Assembly (NCBI GenBank): GCA_036380875.1
Contig: DASVDX010000087.1
Coordinates: 1-64,000 of the forward strand
Length of the DNA: 64,000 nucleotides
Origin: ZC4RG17 sp036380875
Lineage (GTDB): Bacteria > Actinomycetota > Acidimicrobiia > Spongiisociales > ZC4RG35
Direction: 5' to 3'
In this document: piece after piece, positions 33,077-41,279 of the stretch
Position numbering within the stretch: position 1 is the first letter of the stretch
Layout of the letters: every line of letters begins with the position of its first letter
Notes under the pieces: generated by a model
The model's database searches: none
What the model was told of the DNA's origin: nothing
What the model saw: the letters and a program-made list of their open reading frames with translations, nothing else
Position numbers and translations under genes: made by a program

Positions 33077-33801
33077 GGGACGAGCTCTCCCAGGTCGGAA
33101 ACGACCGCATCGGCACCAGCCCGCCGCAGCGCCTCGGGGTCGCCGTGGCGGTCCACACCGACCACCGCCCCGAAGTAGCCATTGACCCCCGCTTCGACCC
33201 CGGCGACCGCATCCTCGACGACCACGCACTTCTCCGGCTTCACCCCCATGCGCCGGGCGGCCTCCAAGAAGGCGTCGGGGGCGGGCTTTCCGGCGAGGCC
33301 CTCCTCGGTCGCCACGATCCCGTCGACTAGGACCTCGAAACGGTCCCGGACGCCTGCTGACTCGAGTACGGGACCAGCGTTCTTCGACGACGAGACCACC
33401 GCGCAACGGATTCCCAGTTTCTCGAGGTGGTCGAGCAGGGCGCGAGACCCGGGGAACACCTCCGCGCCCCCCTCGGCGAGGATCGTGTTGAACAATTCGT
33501 TCTTTTGGTTCCCGATCGCACAGACCGTGCCCAAGCCCGGCGGGTCGCTCGGGTCCCCCCACGGCAACTCGATGCCGCGGGAGGCGAGGAAAGCAGCCAC
33601 CCCGTCGTACCGGGGGCGGCCGTCGACATAGGTCCGATAGTCGGCGTCGACGTCGAACGGCTTCTCGTCGGGTCCGCGCAGTTGAGCCAGCGCGGCATCG
33701 AAGGTGCGCTTCCAGGCGGCAGCGTGGATGGCGGCGGTCGACGTCAGGACCCCGTCGAGGTCGAACAGCACCGCCTCGTATTTGGACCAGTCGAACGACA
33801 T
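33073..33801 (-). CDS. Beta-phosphoglucomutase family HAD hydrolase
   Basis: A 242-residue HAD-superfamily protein. Motif I is LFDLDGVLTST (nucleophile Asp and acid/base Asp), motif II AVVSSSKNAG, then the lysine-containing GKPAPDAFLEAA, and motif IV VVVEDAVAGVEAG. The cap domain and length match beta-phosphoglucomutase, which isomerises beta-glucose 1-phosphate to glucose 6-phosphate. It overlaps the GH65 gene by ATGA, which supports this role over a general phosphatase. GGAGG precedes the ATG. Confidence 0.9.
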   Translation of the reverse strand: MSFDWSKYEAVLFDLDGVLTSTAAIHAAAWKRTFDAALAQLRGPDEKPFDVDADYRTYVDGRPRYDGVAAFLASRGIELPWGDPSDPPGLGTVCAIGNQKNELFNTILAEGGAEVFPGSRALLDHLEKLGIRCAVVSSSKNAGPVLESAGVRDRFEVLVDGIVATEEGLAGKPAPDAFLEAARRMGVKPEKCVVVEDAVAGVEAGVNGYFGAVVGVDRHGDPEALRRAGADAVVSDLGELVP

Positions 33802-34117
33802 CGCGTGTCGCCTCCGCAGTGGATGGTCGGGCCGGTGGCCAGGCTCGAGTTACCGGGTGTGCCACCCAGGCCGGCGAGGACGGGAACGGTACACGTCCTC
33901 TCACCCCGCCGAACGCGTCCCTCGGCGTGATGTGCCGGAAGATGGAGGGTGAGGGTGGAGATCATGAGAGGGTTTCCCCGCGTCGGGAGCATCGTGCCAC
34001 GGCGCAGTTCCGATTCGAAGGACCCACGCCACCCGCGCCCCACCCACCACCCGTTTGACGCCACGCCACCCGCGCCCCACCCACCACCCTTTTAGATCGG
34101 TGTTACCGGGCTTGCGA
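33802..34117. other. Intergenic region with no convincing gene
   Basis: This roughly 320-base region between the beta-phosphoglucomutase gene (leftward) and the response regulator gene (rightward) holds no coding frame with a plausible start and codon pattern. It contains a tandem 29-base repeat near its right end and the response regulator promoter just beyond. The leftward gene's ribosome-binding site (GGAGG on the minus strand) is at its left edge. Confidence 0.6.
34024..34089. repeat. Two direct copies of a 29-base C-rich repeat
   Basis: Identical 29-base units at 34024-34052 and 34061-34089 (each begins CCACGCCACCCGCGCC and ends CCACCACCC), separated by 8 bases (period 37). They lie 29-94 bases before the promoter of the response regulator gene. 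The C-rich/G-rich strand asymmetry could allow unusual structure or simply be recent slippage. Confidence 0.8.
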
Positions 34118-34123
34118 TACCGT
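34118..34123 (+). promoter_or_regulatory. TACCGT -10 element of the two-component operon
   Basis: TACCGT (part of GATACCGT, 34116-34123) ends 8 bases before the ATG at 34132, and no ribosome-binding site precedes the start. A leaderless two-component mRNA is likely. Confidence 0.5.
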
Positions 34124-34131
34124 TCCCAGTG

Positions 34132-34809
34132 ATGAGGTTGCTGCTGGTCGAGGACGAAGCCGAGCTCGCTTCGGCGATCGCCCGCGGGTTGCGCCGGGAG
34201 GGCCACGCCGTCGACGTGGCCGCCACCGTCGCCGAGTCGGAGCTCAAGCTCGCCTCGACCGAATACGACCTGCTGTTGCTCGACTGGAACCTCCCCGACG
34301 GCGCCGGGGTGGACATCTGCCGGCGCGTCGCTTCCGGTGAGATGGAGTTGTTCGGCAGCGAGCGGCCCCGGGTCTTGATGCTCACCGCCCGCGATGAGAT
34401 CGACGACCGGGTTCTCGGCCTCGATTCGGGGGCCGACGACTACCTGGTCAAGCCGTTCGCTTTCGCCGAGTTGGCCGCTCGGGTTCGGGCGTTGCTGCGC
34501 CGGGACGATCCGGGGTCACCGATCCTCCGCGTCGGTTCGCTCGAACTCGACCCGTCCCGGTTCGAAGCCCGACAGGACGGCAAACCCCTCGATCTCACCG
34601 CCAAGGAGTTCTCACTCCTGCACTACTTCATGGCCCGTCCCGGCGTGGTCCTGTCCCAGGAGACTCTGCTCGAGCACGTATGGGACGAGATGGTCGACCC
34701 GTTCACGAACGTGGTGCGAGTCACGATCTCCAACCTGCGCCGCAAGCTCGTCGATCCGACGGTGATCGAGACGATCCCCGGGCGCGGCTACCGCCTGGTG
34801 GAGTCATGA
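34132..34809 (+). CDS. OmpR/PhoB-type response regulator
   Basis: A 225-residue two-domain regulator: receiver domain with acidic pair in LLLVEDEAELA, phospho-acceptor Asp in LLLLDWNLPDGAG, and switch residues in LTARDE and YLVKPFAFAEL. It is followed by a winged-helix domain (DLTAKEFSLLHYFMARPG, NVVRVTISNLRRKL, IETIPGRGYRLV). I use ATG 34132; GTG 34129 is in frame directly before it. The stop overlaps the kinase start as ATGA, so the two form a classical operon. Target genes are unknown; the HtrA protease gene downstream is a reasonable candidate, as in envelope-stress systems. Confidence 0.92.
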   Translation: MRLLLVEDEAELASAIARGLRREGHAVDVAATVAESELKLASTEYDLLLLDWNLPDGAGVDICRRVASGEMELFGSERPRVLMLTARDEIDDRVLGLDSGADDYLVKPFAFAELAARVRALLRRDDPGSPILRVGSLELDPSRFEARQDGKPLDLTAKEFSLLHYFMARPGVVLSQETLLEHVWDEMVDPFTNVVRVTISNLRRKLVDPTVIETIPGRGYRLVES

Positions 34810-35942
34810 GCAAGCTGTCGTCATTCGTCCGCTCGATCCGATTCCGCCTGTCGGTCCTGTACTCGTCGGTCGTCTTCGGCCTGGGAGCGGCTGTACTCGG
34901 CATCACCTACTACTTCGTCCGCCGAGGCCTGCGGCGCCTGCCTCTCGTCTTCGACAGCCGTCTGGCGATCGTCAACGGGCGCCCCATAGAGATCCTCGAC
35001 ATCGACCTCGACACGGCCGAACTGGTGGAACAAGCCATAACGCAACGCGCCCTGTCGATACTCTCCGACTACCTCTGGATCGGCCTCGTGGCGCTGTTCC
35101 TCCTGTCGCTCGTCGTGGGCTGGATCATCGCCGGCCGCGCCCTGCGACCGGTCGACGCCATCACGGCTGTCGCCCGGGAAATCCAGGCGTCCGACCTGTC
35201 ACGTCGGATCGGGTACCAGGGACCCGACGACGAACTGGGTCGGCTCGCCGCCACGTTCGACCAGATGCTGGAGCGCCTCGACGCCGCTTTTCGGGCCCAG
35301 CGCCGTTTCCTGGCCGACACATCACATGACCTGCGCACCCCGCTCGCCGTCATCCGCTCCAACGTCGACGTGCTGATGGACGACCCGGATGCCACTGTGG
35401 GGGACTGGAAGGAGACGGCCGCCATCATCCAGCGGAACGCCGAGCGGATGGGCTCGATGATCGACGACCTCCTCGCCACTGCGCGCCTCGAGGCGCGTGC
35501 AGCCGCTCGGGTGAAGGTCGATCTGGCCGAGCTCGTTTCCGAGGCGGCGACCGAGTTCCGGCCGCGCGGCGCAGAACATGGAGTCGAGGTGGAGGCCAAC
35601 CCCACGCCAGCCGAGATCGAGGGCGTGCCCGAGACGCTCCGCCGGGCGATCAACAATCTCACCGACAACGCCCTCAAGGCATCGCCCGCCGGCTCGAAAG
35701 TCGTTCTCGCCTCGGGCACGAACCGCGATGGATGGGCATGGGTGGCGGTGGCCGACGAAGGCAAGGGGATCGACCCCACCCTCGTCGAGAAGGGCTCCAA
35801 ACGCGGCCTGGGCCTGACGATCGTTCGCCAGATCGTCGAATCCCATGGGGGGCGGCTCGCTGCTCATCGTGGGGTCGAAGGCGGGTCCACACTGGTCATG
35901 TGGTTGCCGCTCGTCGGCGCTGACGGTCCTCGTCGCATCTGA
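34806..35942 (+). CDS. Membrane sensor histidine kinase
   Basis: A 378-residue kinase with an N-terminal helix (VLYSSVVFGLGAAVLGITYYF), a periplasmic loop of about 55 residues, a second helix (YLWIGLVALFLLSLVVGWIIA), HAMP, HisKA with an intact H-box TSHDLRTPLAVI, and HATPase_c (NNLTDNALKA, VADEGKGIDP, GLGLTIVRQIVESHGG). It partners with the preceding OmpR-type regulator by ATGA coupling. The small loop suggests sensing at or near the membrane. Confidence 0.93.
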   Translation: MSKLSSFVRSIRFRLSVLYSSVVFGLGAAVLGITYYFVRRGLRRLPLVFDSRLAIVNGRPIEILDIDLDTAELVEQAITQRALSILSDYLWIGLVALFLLSLVVGWIIAGRALRPVDAITAVAREIQASDLSRRIGYQGPDDELGRLAATFDQMLERLDAAFRAQRRFLADTSHDLRTPLAVIRSNVDVLMDDPDATVGDWKETAAIIQRNAERMGSMIDDLLATARLEARAAARVKVDLAELVSEAATEFRPRGAEHGVEVEANPTPAEIEGVPETLRRAINNLTDNALKASPAGSKVVLASGTNRDGWAWVAVADEGKGIDPTLVEKGSKRGLGLTIVRQIVESHGGRLAAHRGVEGGSTLVMWLPLVGADGPRRI

Positions 35943-36046
35943 CTGCACACGTGGGACGGATGGCTCTACCGACACGTGTTGCCTGAGACGATGTTCTTTA
36001 CGAGTGGTTTAGACATCCATTCGTACGGTCGCCACAGGAGGTATGC

Positions 36047-37144
36047 ATGTTCCCCGATACCGATACGCGACCCTTGACTCCGCCCGAGGATCCCGAGCCA
36101 CCGCGCTCCAAGCGACCGTGGGCCACCGTGCTCACCTACCTGGCCGCACTCGTGATCGGTGTGGGCATCGGCTTTCTCGTCTTCACGTCGCCCTCCACTC
36201 CTGTGGACACCGATGCGGCTGACCCCGATGCCGCAACCGCCACCACTGCGGCAGATGTGGACGAGCCGCTCGACGAGGCGCTGGCGACGGAGGAGCCTGT
36301 GGCGGCGGTCGCCGAGTCGTTGCTTCCGTCGGTCGTCCGCATCGACACGGTCCGGGGAGGGGGGAGCGGCGTCATCTACGACTCCGACGGCCTCATCCTC
36401 ACCGCTGCCCACGTGGTCGCCGGCACCGAAACCGTCCAGGTCCGTTTGAGCGACGGTACGCAGTACGAGGGCCGAGTCCTGGGAGGCGACCTCGACGCCG
36501 ACGTAGCCGTGGTTCAGGTGGACGCCACCGGTCTCCCTGCCGCTCCGCTCGCTCTCGACAAGGAAGTCAAGGTCGGCCAGCTGGCGGTGGCGATCGGCAG
36601 CCCGTTCGGGTTGGACCAGACGGTGACCGCCGGCGTGGTCTCGGCCGTCAACCAGACCGTCGTCGGACGGGGCACGTTCCAGTCGCTCATCCAGACCGAC
36701 GCCCCGATCAACCCCGGCAACTCCGGAGGGGCACTGGCCAATCGCGACGGCGAGGTGATCGGGATCAACGTGTCGATCTACTCCACAACCGGCGGAAACA
36801 TCGGCGTGGGCTTTGCCGTGCCGATCGACGTCGCCTACGACCTCGCCCAAGACATCGTCGCCGGAGAACCGATCGAGCGGGCGATCCTCGGTATCCAGGC
36901 GACCACCGCCGAAGGTCAGCGGCCCGGCGCCCTCGTTATCTCCGTCGAGCCGGGCTCGGGTGCGGACGAGGCGGGCATCGAACGAGGGGATGTCATCACT
37001 GCCATCGACGGCGTCAGGGTCACCAACATCGGCGACCTCGTCGCCCAGGTCGGATCCCACCGTCCCGGAGAGACCGTTCAGGTCGACCTGATCCGCGACG
37101 GCGAGCCGATGCAACTCGAAGTGACGCTCAGCGCAGCCGACTGA
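36047..37144 (+). CDS. HtrA/DegP-like membrane-anchored serine protease
   Basis: A 365-residue protease: Pro-rich cytoplasmic N-terminus, membrane helix (VLTYLAALVIGVGIGFLVF), acidic linker, trypsin-like domain and one PDZ domain. The catalytic triad is visible as His in LTAAHVV, Asp in LDADVAVVQV and Ser in INPGNSGGAL. The PDZ domain ends the protein (EPGSGADEAGIERGDVITAIDG). It degrades or refolds damaged exported proteins. It follows the two-component pair by 104 bases and has its own AGGAGGT ribosome-binding site four bases before the ATG. Confidence 0.93.
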   Translation: MFPDTDTRPLTPPEDPEPPRSKRPWATVLTYLAALVIGVGIGFLVFTSPSTPVDTDAADPDAATATTAADVDEPLDEALATEEPVAAVAESLLPSVVRIDTVRGGGSGVIYDSDGLILTAAHVVAGTETVQVRLSDGTQYEGRVLGGDLDADVAVVQVDATGLPAAPLALDKEVKVGQLAVAIGSPFGLDQTVTAGVVSAVNQTVVGRGTFQSLIQTDAPINPGNSGGALANRDGEVIGINVSIYSTTGGNIGVGFAVPIDVAYDLAQDIVAGEPIERAILGIQATTAEGQRPGALVISVEPGSGADEAGIERGDVITAIDGVRVTNIGDLVAQVGSHRPGETVQVDLIRDGEPMQLEVTLSAAD

Positions 37145-37157
37145 GCCACTCCCGGCC

Positions 37158-37190
37158 GCGGCCCGGCGTTCATCCAGGACGCCGGGCCGC
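37158..37190. terminator. Bidirectional hairpin between htrA-like and phosphotransferase genes
   Basis: GCGGCCCGGCGT (37158-37169) and ACGCCGGGCCGC (37179-37190) form a perfect 12-base stem with a 9-base loop. The loop and right arm contain the last codons and stop of the leftward gene. No T tract. Confidence 0.7.
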
Positions 37191-38222
37191 CGCCAGTTCG
37201 ATGAGCCGCGCCGCTCCGTCGCCCATGGAGGCGAACCTCTCGTCGGACGTCTGGCCCCGCAGGTAGCGGATGTAGATCTGCTGGAGGATCACCCCCAGCT
37301 TCCAGGTGCCGAACACGATGTACCAGTCGATGTCGGTGAGATCGACGCCGGAGGTTTCGGCGTACACCGCCACCGCCTCCTCCCTCCGCATCCACCCCGG
37401 CACGGTGACCGGCATCAGCGAATGGGTCCGGTCGTCGATCTCGTCGGGGTGGTGCCACGACCCGAACAGAGTGCCCAGGTCGGTGAGCGGGTCGCCTCGG
37501 GTCGCCATGTCCCAGTCGTAGACGGCCACGCACACCGACGGATCGTCAGGGGACACTGCCATGTTGTCGAGACGCCAGTCGTTGTGGAGGAGGGTGGCGG
37601 GAGGAGACGTCGGCATCGTCTCTCTGAGCCAGCGGCCGACCTCCTCGGCGAGGGGGTTGTCCTCGTGTCGGGCCCGCTCCCAGCGATCCAGCCACCCGTT
37701 GACTTGGCGTTCGAGATAGCCCTCGGGCCGTCCCAGGTCGTCGAGACCGCAGGCGGCCGGGTCGACGGCGTGGAACTCGGCCAGCGTCGTCATCACCACC
37801 CGGGAAAGGGCGGAGTTGGCGTCGACGTCGGCACCTCCGCCGAAGATCTCCGGGACGGTTTCGCGGACGACGACCCCGTCCTTGCGTTCCATGACGAAGA
37901 AGGGGGCGCCGATCACCGTCTCGTCGTCGCAGTAGAGGAGGGCGTGCGGAGCCTTGTCGAACGCCTTCCACAGACGGGACAGCACCCGATACTCCCGTCC
38001 CATGTCGTGGGCCCCCGGGGCCACCGGGCCCAATGGCGGCCGTCGGAGCACGTACTGGTGTCCTGACGCGAAGTCGAGCAGATAGGTCAGGTTCGCCCGT
38101 CCGCCGCCGAACTGTCTCACCACCAGGTCGGAATTTGCACCCTCCAGACGATCCCTGAGATAGGCATGGAGGCTCTCCTCGTCGAACCTCTCTTCGGGGC
38201 GGACCTCGATGACGTCGGACAT
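37170..38222 (-). CDS. Aminoglycoside-phosphotransferase-like (APH/ACAD10-N type) kinase
   Basis: A 350-residue protein of the APH/choline-kinase fold. It has the nucleotide loop QFGGGRANLTYLL, the lysine-type ATP contact region YVLRRPPLG, the catalytic loop LLHNDWRLDNMAV (HxDxxxxN) and metal-binding VYDWDMATRGDPLTDLG. It matches the acyl-CoA-dehydrogenase-linked phosphotransferase group (ACAD10/11 N-terminal domain), which phosphorylates hydroxyacyl-CoA-type substrates, rather than an antibiotic resistance enzyme. No acyl-CoA dehydrogenase lies next to it. Start ATG 38222; TAGCTT 9 bases upstream on the minus strand could be a -10. Confidence 0.88.
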   Translation of the reverse strand: MSDVIEVRPEERFDEESLHAYLRDRLEGANSDLVVRQFGGGRANLTYLLDFASGHQYVLRRPPLGPVAPGAHDMGREYRVLSRLWKAFDKAPHALLYCDDETVIGAPFFVMERKDGVVVRETVPEIFGGGADVDANSALSRVVMTTLAEFHAVDPAACGLDDLGRPEGYLERQVNGWLDRWERARHEDNPLAEEVGRWLRETMPTSPPATLLHNDWRLDNMAVSPDDPSVCVAVYDWDMATRGDPLTDLGTLFGSWHHPDEIDDRTHSLMPVTVPGWMRREEAVAVYAETSGVDLTDIDWYIVFGTWKLGVILQQIYIRYLRGQTSDERFASMGDGAARLIELAAARRPG

Positions 38223-38326
38223 GGGACGAGAAAGCTAGTCGGGCCAGCGACGCCGGGTCCGGTTGGCCGGGTGGGGGCTTCGTCTGTTGGATCCGGGCTC
38301 GAGTTAGTCTCTCGATTTCCGTTCCC

Positions 38327-38333
38327 AGGAGGT
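38327..38333 (+). promoter_or_regulatory. Ribosome-binding site AGGAGGT that points to an ATC start codon
   Basis: A full AGGAGGT Shine-Dalgarno sequence is followed after 5 bases by ATC at 38339, in frame with the DUF885 gene. No ATG, GTG or TTG is in frame at a suitable distance. The first ATG (38396) is 57 bases further on and has no ribosome-binding site. Confidence 0.6.
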
Positions 38334-38338
38334 CCACC

Positions 38339-39988
38339 ATCACCCCCTTCGAGCTCTCTGAAGCGCTGTTCGACGAACTCCTCGAGCTGAGCCCGATGCT
38401 GGCCACGAGCCTCGGCATCCCCGGTGCGGACGATCGATGGGACGACCTCTCACCCGACGGCGCCACCGCTGTCTACGAGGTCGCCCGCCGGTACCGGTCC
38501 GCCGCCCGGGAGCATTTCGAGCACCCGGACGACGATCAGCGCCACGCCGCCCGAGTCGTGGCCGGCTACCTCGAGGTGGCGGTGGGCCAGTACGAGAGCG
38601 GCGACTACCTGCGCGACGTGAGCCACATGTATTGCGGCTTCACTCGCGTCCGGGACATCTTCGACATCATGCCCCGGGAGACCGCCGAGCAGTGGGGGAA
38701 CATCGCCTCTCGACTCGAGAAGATCGGCGAGCCCTTCCAGGGCTGGTGCCGTCTCCTTGCGGCGGGGGTCGAGACCGGGCAGGTCTCCTCTCGGCGCCAG
38801 GTGCTGTCGGTGATCGAGCAGGCGCGCCACCTCGCCGGCGACCAGTCGATGTTCCTGGGCCTGGTCGCCGACGCCGAGCGGCGAGGTCTCGCCGACGACC
38901 GTCTCCGCCATGCCGCCGAGATCGCCCGTCAGGAGGCGGCCCGGCTGGCGGATTGGCTCGAGCAGGAGTACCTGCGTCACGCTGACCCCGAGGACGGCGT
39001 GGGGGAGGAGCGATACCTCCGATCGGCGGAGGAGTTCCTGGGGATGACCATCGACCCCGCCGAGGTCTACGAGTGGGGGTGGGAAGAGATGGCCCGGCTT
39101 CGGTCACAGATGGCCGAGGTAGCCAGGGAAGTCGACCCGGACCTCTCCGTCGACGAGGTCATCGAGTTGCTCGAGACCGACCCCGCCCGTTCGGTGCCCA
39201 AAGAGGAGTTCACCGACTTCGTTCAGCAGCGCCTCGATGACGCCGTTGCTGCGCTCGACGGAAGCCATTTCGACCTGGCGGACCCCATCAAGCGGGTCAC
39301 GGTCAACCTGGCGCCTCCCGGCGGGGCACTCGGGGCCTGGTATGTGCAGCCGTCCGAGGACTGGCAGCGCCCGGGTTCGGTGTGGTACGCCCTGGGCGAC
39401 CGGGATCGCATCCCCACGTGGCAGGAAGTGGCTACCGCCTACCACGAGGGGTTTCCCGGCCACCATCTACAAGTCGGCGTCTCGATGTGGCAGGAGGATC
39501 GCCTGTCGAAGGTCCACCGTCTCATCATCTGGTACCCCGGATACGGCGAAGGGTGGGCGCTCTACGCCGAGCGTCTCATGGACGAACTCGGCTATTTCGA
39601 AAAGCCCGAGTACCGGCTGGGCATGCTCGCCTCTCACCTCTTCCGCGCGGCGCGGGTCGTGGTCGACATCGGCTCCCATCTCGGATACCGCATTCCCGAT
39701 AGTGCGCCCCTCCACGCCGGCGAGATCTGGAACTACGACATCGCCGTCGACTACATGGACAAGATCGGCCTGCAACCCCGCGACATGGCCGAGAGCGAGG
39801 TCAAGCGCTACCTCGGCTGGCCGGGCCAAGCGATCTCCTACAAGGTCGGCGAACGCGAGATCCTCGACATCCGCTCCCGTCTCCAGGCCGATCCCTCGTT
39901 CGACCTCAAGGACTTCCATCGCCGCGTCCTCGAAGGCGGCGAGGTCCGCCTCGACTATCTCCGCGAGCGGCTGCTCGGGGATCGCTGA
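38339..39988 (+). CDS. DUF885 family putative metallopeptidase, probable ATC start
   Basis: A 549-residue protein if it starts at ATC 38339 (530 if at ATG 38396). The upstream 19 codons read like the family N-terminus (FELSEALFDELLELSP, continuing into MLATSLGIPGADDRWDDLSP), so they are probably translated. The zinc-binding-like motif is YHEGFPGHHLQ (His369 onward), followed by GYGEGWALYAERLMDELG, both diagnostic of DUF885. No signal peptide. Family members are thought to be carboxypeptidase/dipeptidase-like enzymes; substrate unknown. A hairpin separates it from the convergent LysM gene. Confidence 0.9.
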   Translation: MTPFELSEALFDELLELSPMLATSLGIPGADDRWDDLSPDGATAVYEVARRYRSAAREHFEHPDDDQRHAARVVAGYLEVAVGQYESGDYLRDVSHMYCGFTRVRDIFDIMPRETAEQWGNIASRLEKIGEPFQGWCRLLAAGVETGQVSSRRQVLSVIEQARHLAGDQSMFLGLVADAERRGLADDRLRHAAEIARQEAARLADWLEQEYLRHADPEDGVGEERYLRSAEEFLGMTIDPAEVYEWGWEEMARLRSQMAEVAREVDPDLSVDEVIELLETDPARSVPKEEFTDFVQQRLDDAVAALDGSHFDLADPIKRVTVNLAPPGGALGAWYVQPSEDWQRPGSVWYALGDRDRIPTWQEVATAYHEGFPGHHLQVGVSMWQEDRLSKVHRLIIWYPGYGEGWALYAERLMDELGYFEKPEYRLGMLASHLFRAARVVVDIGSHLGYRIPDSAPLHAGEIWNYDIAVDYMDKIGLQPRDMAESEVKRYLGWPGQAISYKVGEREILDIRSRLQADPSFDLKDFHRRVLEGGEVRLDYLRERLLGDR

Positions 39989-39992
39989 CGTG

Positions 39993-40025
39993 GCTGAGGT
40001 AGGGCCCTGGGCGGCCTACCTCAGC
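39993..40025. terminator. Bidirectional hairpin between DUF885 and LysM/M23 genes
   Basis: GCTGAGGTAGG (39993-40003) and CCTACCTCAGC (40015-40025) form a perfect 11-base stem around an 11-base GC-rich loop. It covers the end of the leftward LysM gene. No T tract follows either arm. Confidence 0.7.
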
Positions 40026-41193
40026 AACCAGCTTCCTTCAGAGTGGGGTAGGGATTGACCGCGTCGCCGTCGCCCGGATGGATCTCGAAGTGGAGGTGCG
40101 TCGGTCCCCCGCGGGCGTTGCCGGTGTCGCCCACGTAGCCGATCACGTGACCGGCCTGCACCCGGCCCGAACGCCCGAAGGCTTCGAGATGGGTGCCGAT
40201 GTAGGTGACGCCGTCGTCGCCGTAGAGATAGAACTGGAGGCCGCCGATGGTCCCGGTCACGAGCTCGATCTTGCCGGAGACGGGGGCCCGCACCTCGGTG
40301 CCGCGGGGAGCGAAGATGTCGATCCCCTGGTGCCAGCGGCCGTCGGGCTTGCCCACACCCCAGTCGTTGACGTAGGTGCCGCCCGCAACCGGGCACACCC
40401 AGCTCGCACCCGGGATGGACAGCACCTGCCCTATCCGAATCAGGTTGGGGTTCTTGAGGCTGTTGGCCTTGGCGATGGCCGAGGCCGTCGTTCCGTACTT
40501 GCGGGCGATGAGGTCCAGGGTCTCGCCCGCCGCCACGGTGTGGCTGGTGGTGCTGGAGCCGCCGCCTCCTTCGCCGGGGAGGTTGGACGGCACGAAGCTC
40601 TTCCCGGACAGCGACAGGCGCGAGCCCACGAAGATGAGGTTCGGGTCGGTGATGCCGTTGGCCTCCGCCAGCTGGGAGACCGATAGGCCGTATTTGGCTG
40701 CGATCGATCCCAGCGTCTCGCCGGCTTTGACGATGTGGAAGGAGGTGGACGAGCCTCCGCTCCCACTGCCACCCGAGGGGATCGTCAGCTTTTGTCCGAT
40801 CCGGATGAGGTTGGGGTTCTTGAGGTTGTTCGCCTTGGCGATGGCCGCCACCGTCGCCTTGTAGCGGTTGGCGATCACCCCGAGTGTCTCGCCGGCCGCC
40901 ACGACGTGCACATCGGCGCCACCGCCACCGGAACCACCGGAGCCACCGGAGCCACCGGAACCCGGGATGTTGATCTTCTGACCGGGAAGGATGAGGTCCG
41001 GATTGGCGATGTCGTTGTGTTCCAGCAACGTCCGCAGGGACACGCCGTGCTTGGCGGCGATGCCGGACAACGTGTCACCGGGCCGCACCTCGTAGGCGAG
41101 GGAGCCGGCCACCACCATCAGAGCGATCAGCCCACCGATGAGGTAGGCACGAAGGCGTTTGTTGGTCGACACCAAATAGGTCGACGTCAGCAT
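40021..41193 (-). CDS. Membrane-anchored protein with four LysM domains and M23 peptidase domain
   Basis: A 390-residue cell-wall hydrolase. An N-terminal membrane helix (YLIGGLIALMVVAGSLAYEV) is followed by four LysM domains (each starting like VRPGDTLSGIAAKHGV, VAAGETLGVIANRYKA, VKAGETLGSIAAKYGL, VAAGETLDLIARKYGT), joined by Gly/Ser-rich linkers. The C-terminal M23 domain has zinc ligands in HQGIDIFAP and THLHFEIHPG. It should bind peptidoglycan through LysM and cleave stem or cross-bridge peptides. It follows rlmN on the same strand after 86 bases; TATTAC in that gap may be a -10. Confidence 0.93.
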   Translation of the reverse strand: MLTSTYLVSTNKRLRAYLIGGLIALMVVAGSLAYEVRPGDTLSGIAAKHGVSLRTLLEHNDIANPDLILPGQKINIPGSGGSGGSGGSGGGGADVHVVAAGETLGVIANRYKATVAAIAKANNLKNPNLIRIGQKLTIPSGGSGSGGSSTSFHIVKAGETLGSIAAKYGLSVSQLAEANGITDPNLIFVGSRLSLSGKSFVPSNLPGEGGGGSSTTSHTVAAGETLDLIARKYGTTASAIAKANSLKNPNLIRIGQVLSIPGASWVCPVAGGTYVNDWGVGKPDGRWHQGIDIFAPRGTEVRAPVSGKIELVTGTIGGLQFYLYGDDGVTYIGTHLEAFGRSGRVQAGHVIGYVGDTGNARGGPTHLHFEIHPGDGDAVNPYPTLKEAGC

Positions 41194-41279
41194 GTTGGGA
41201 CCTCTCCGGCCCCTGACCGCCCGAGAGGGGAGTCAGCGTAATAGGGGTGGTGCGCGAAATCCAGATTCGGATTCGAGCG

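Noticed and set aside
34009..34025. Sequence match of about 16 bases (GCAGTTCCGATTCGA) between 34011 and 55505
   Set aside because: One copy is within the DUF5317 gene; one match of this length is expected by chance in a window of this size.
33744..34206. Short minus-strand frames over the 29-base repeats
   Set aside because: They translate the repeats into Gly/Trp/Arg-rich sequence and have no ribosome-binding site or family features.
41194..41279. A c-di-AMP (ydaO) riboswitch upstream of the LysM/M23 gene
   Set aside because: Such riboswitches are common before actinobacterial wall hydrolases, but the gap here is only about 86 bases and lacks the ydaO core.
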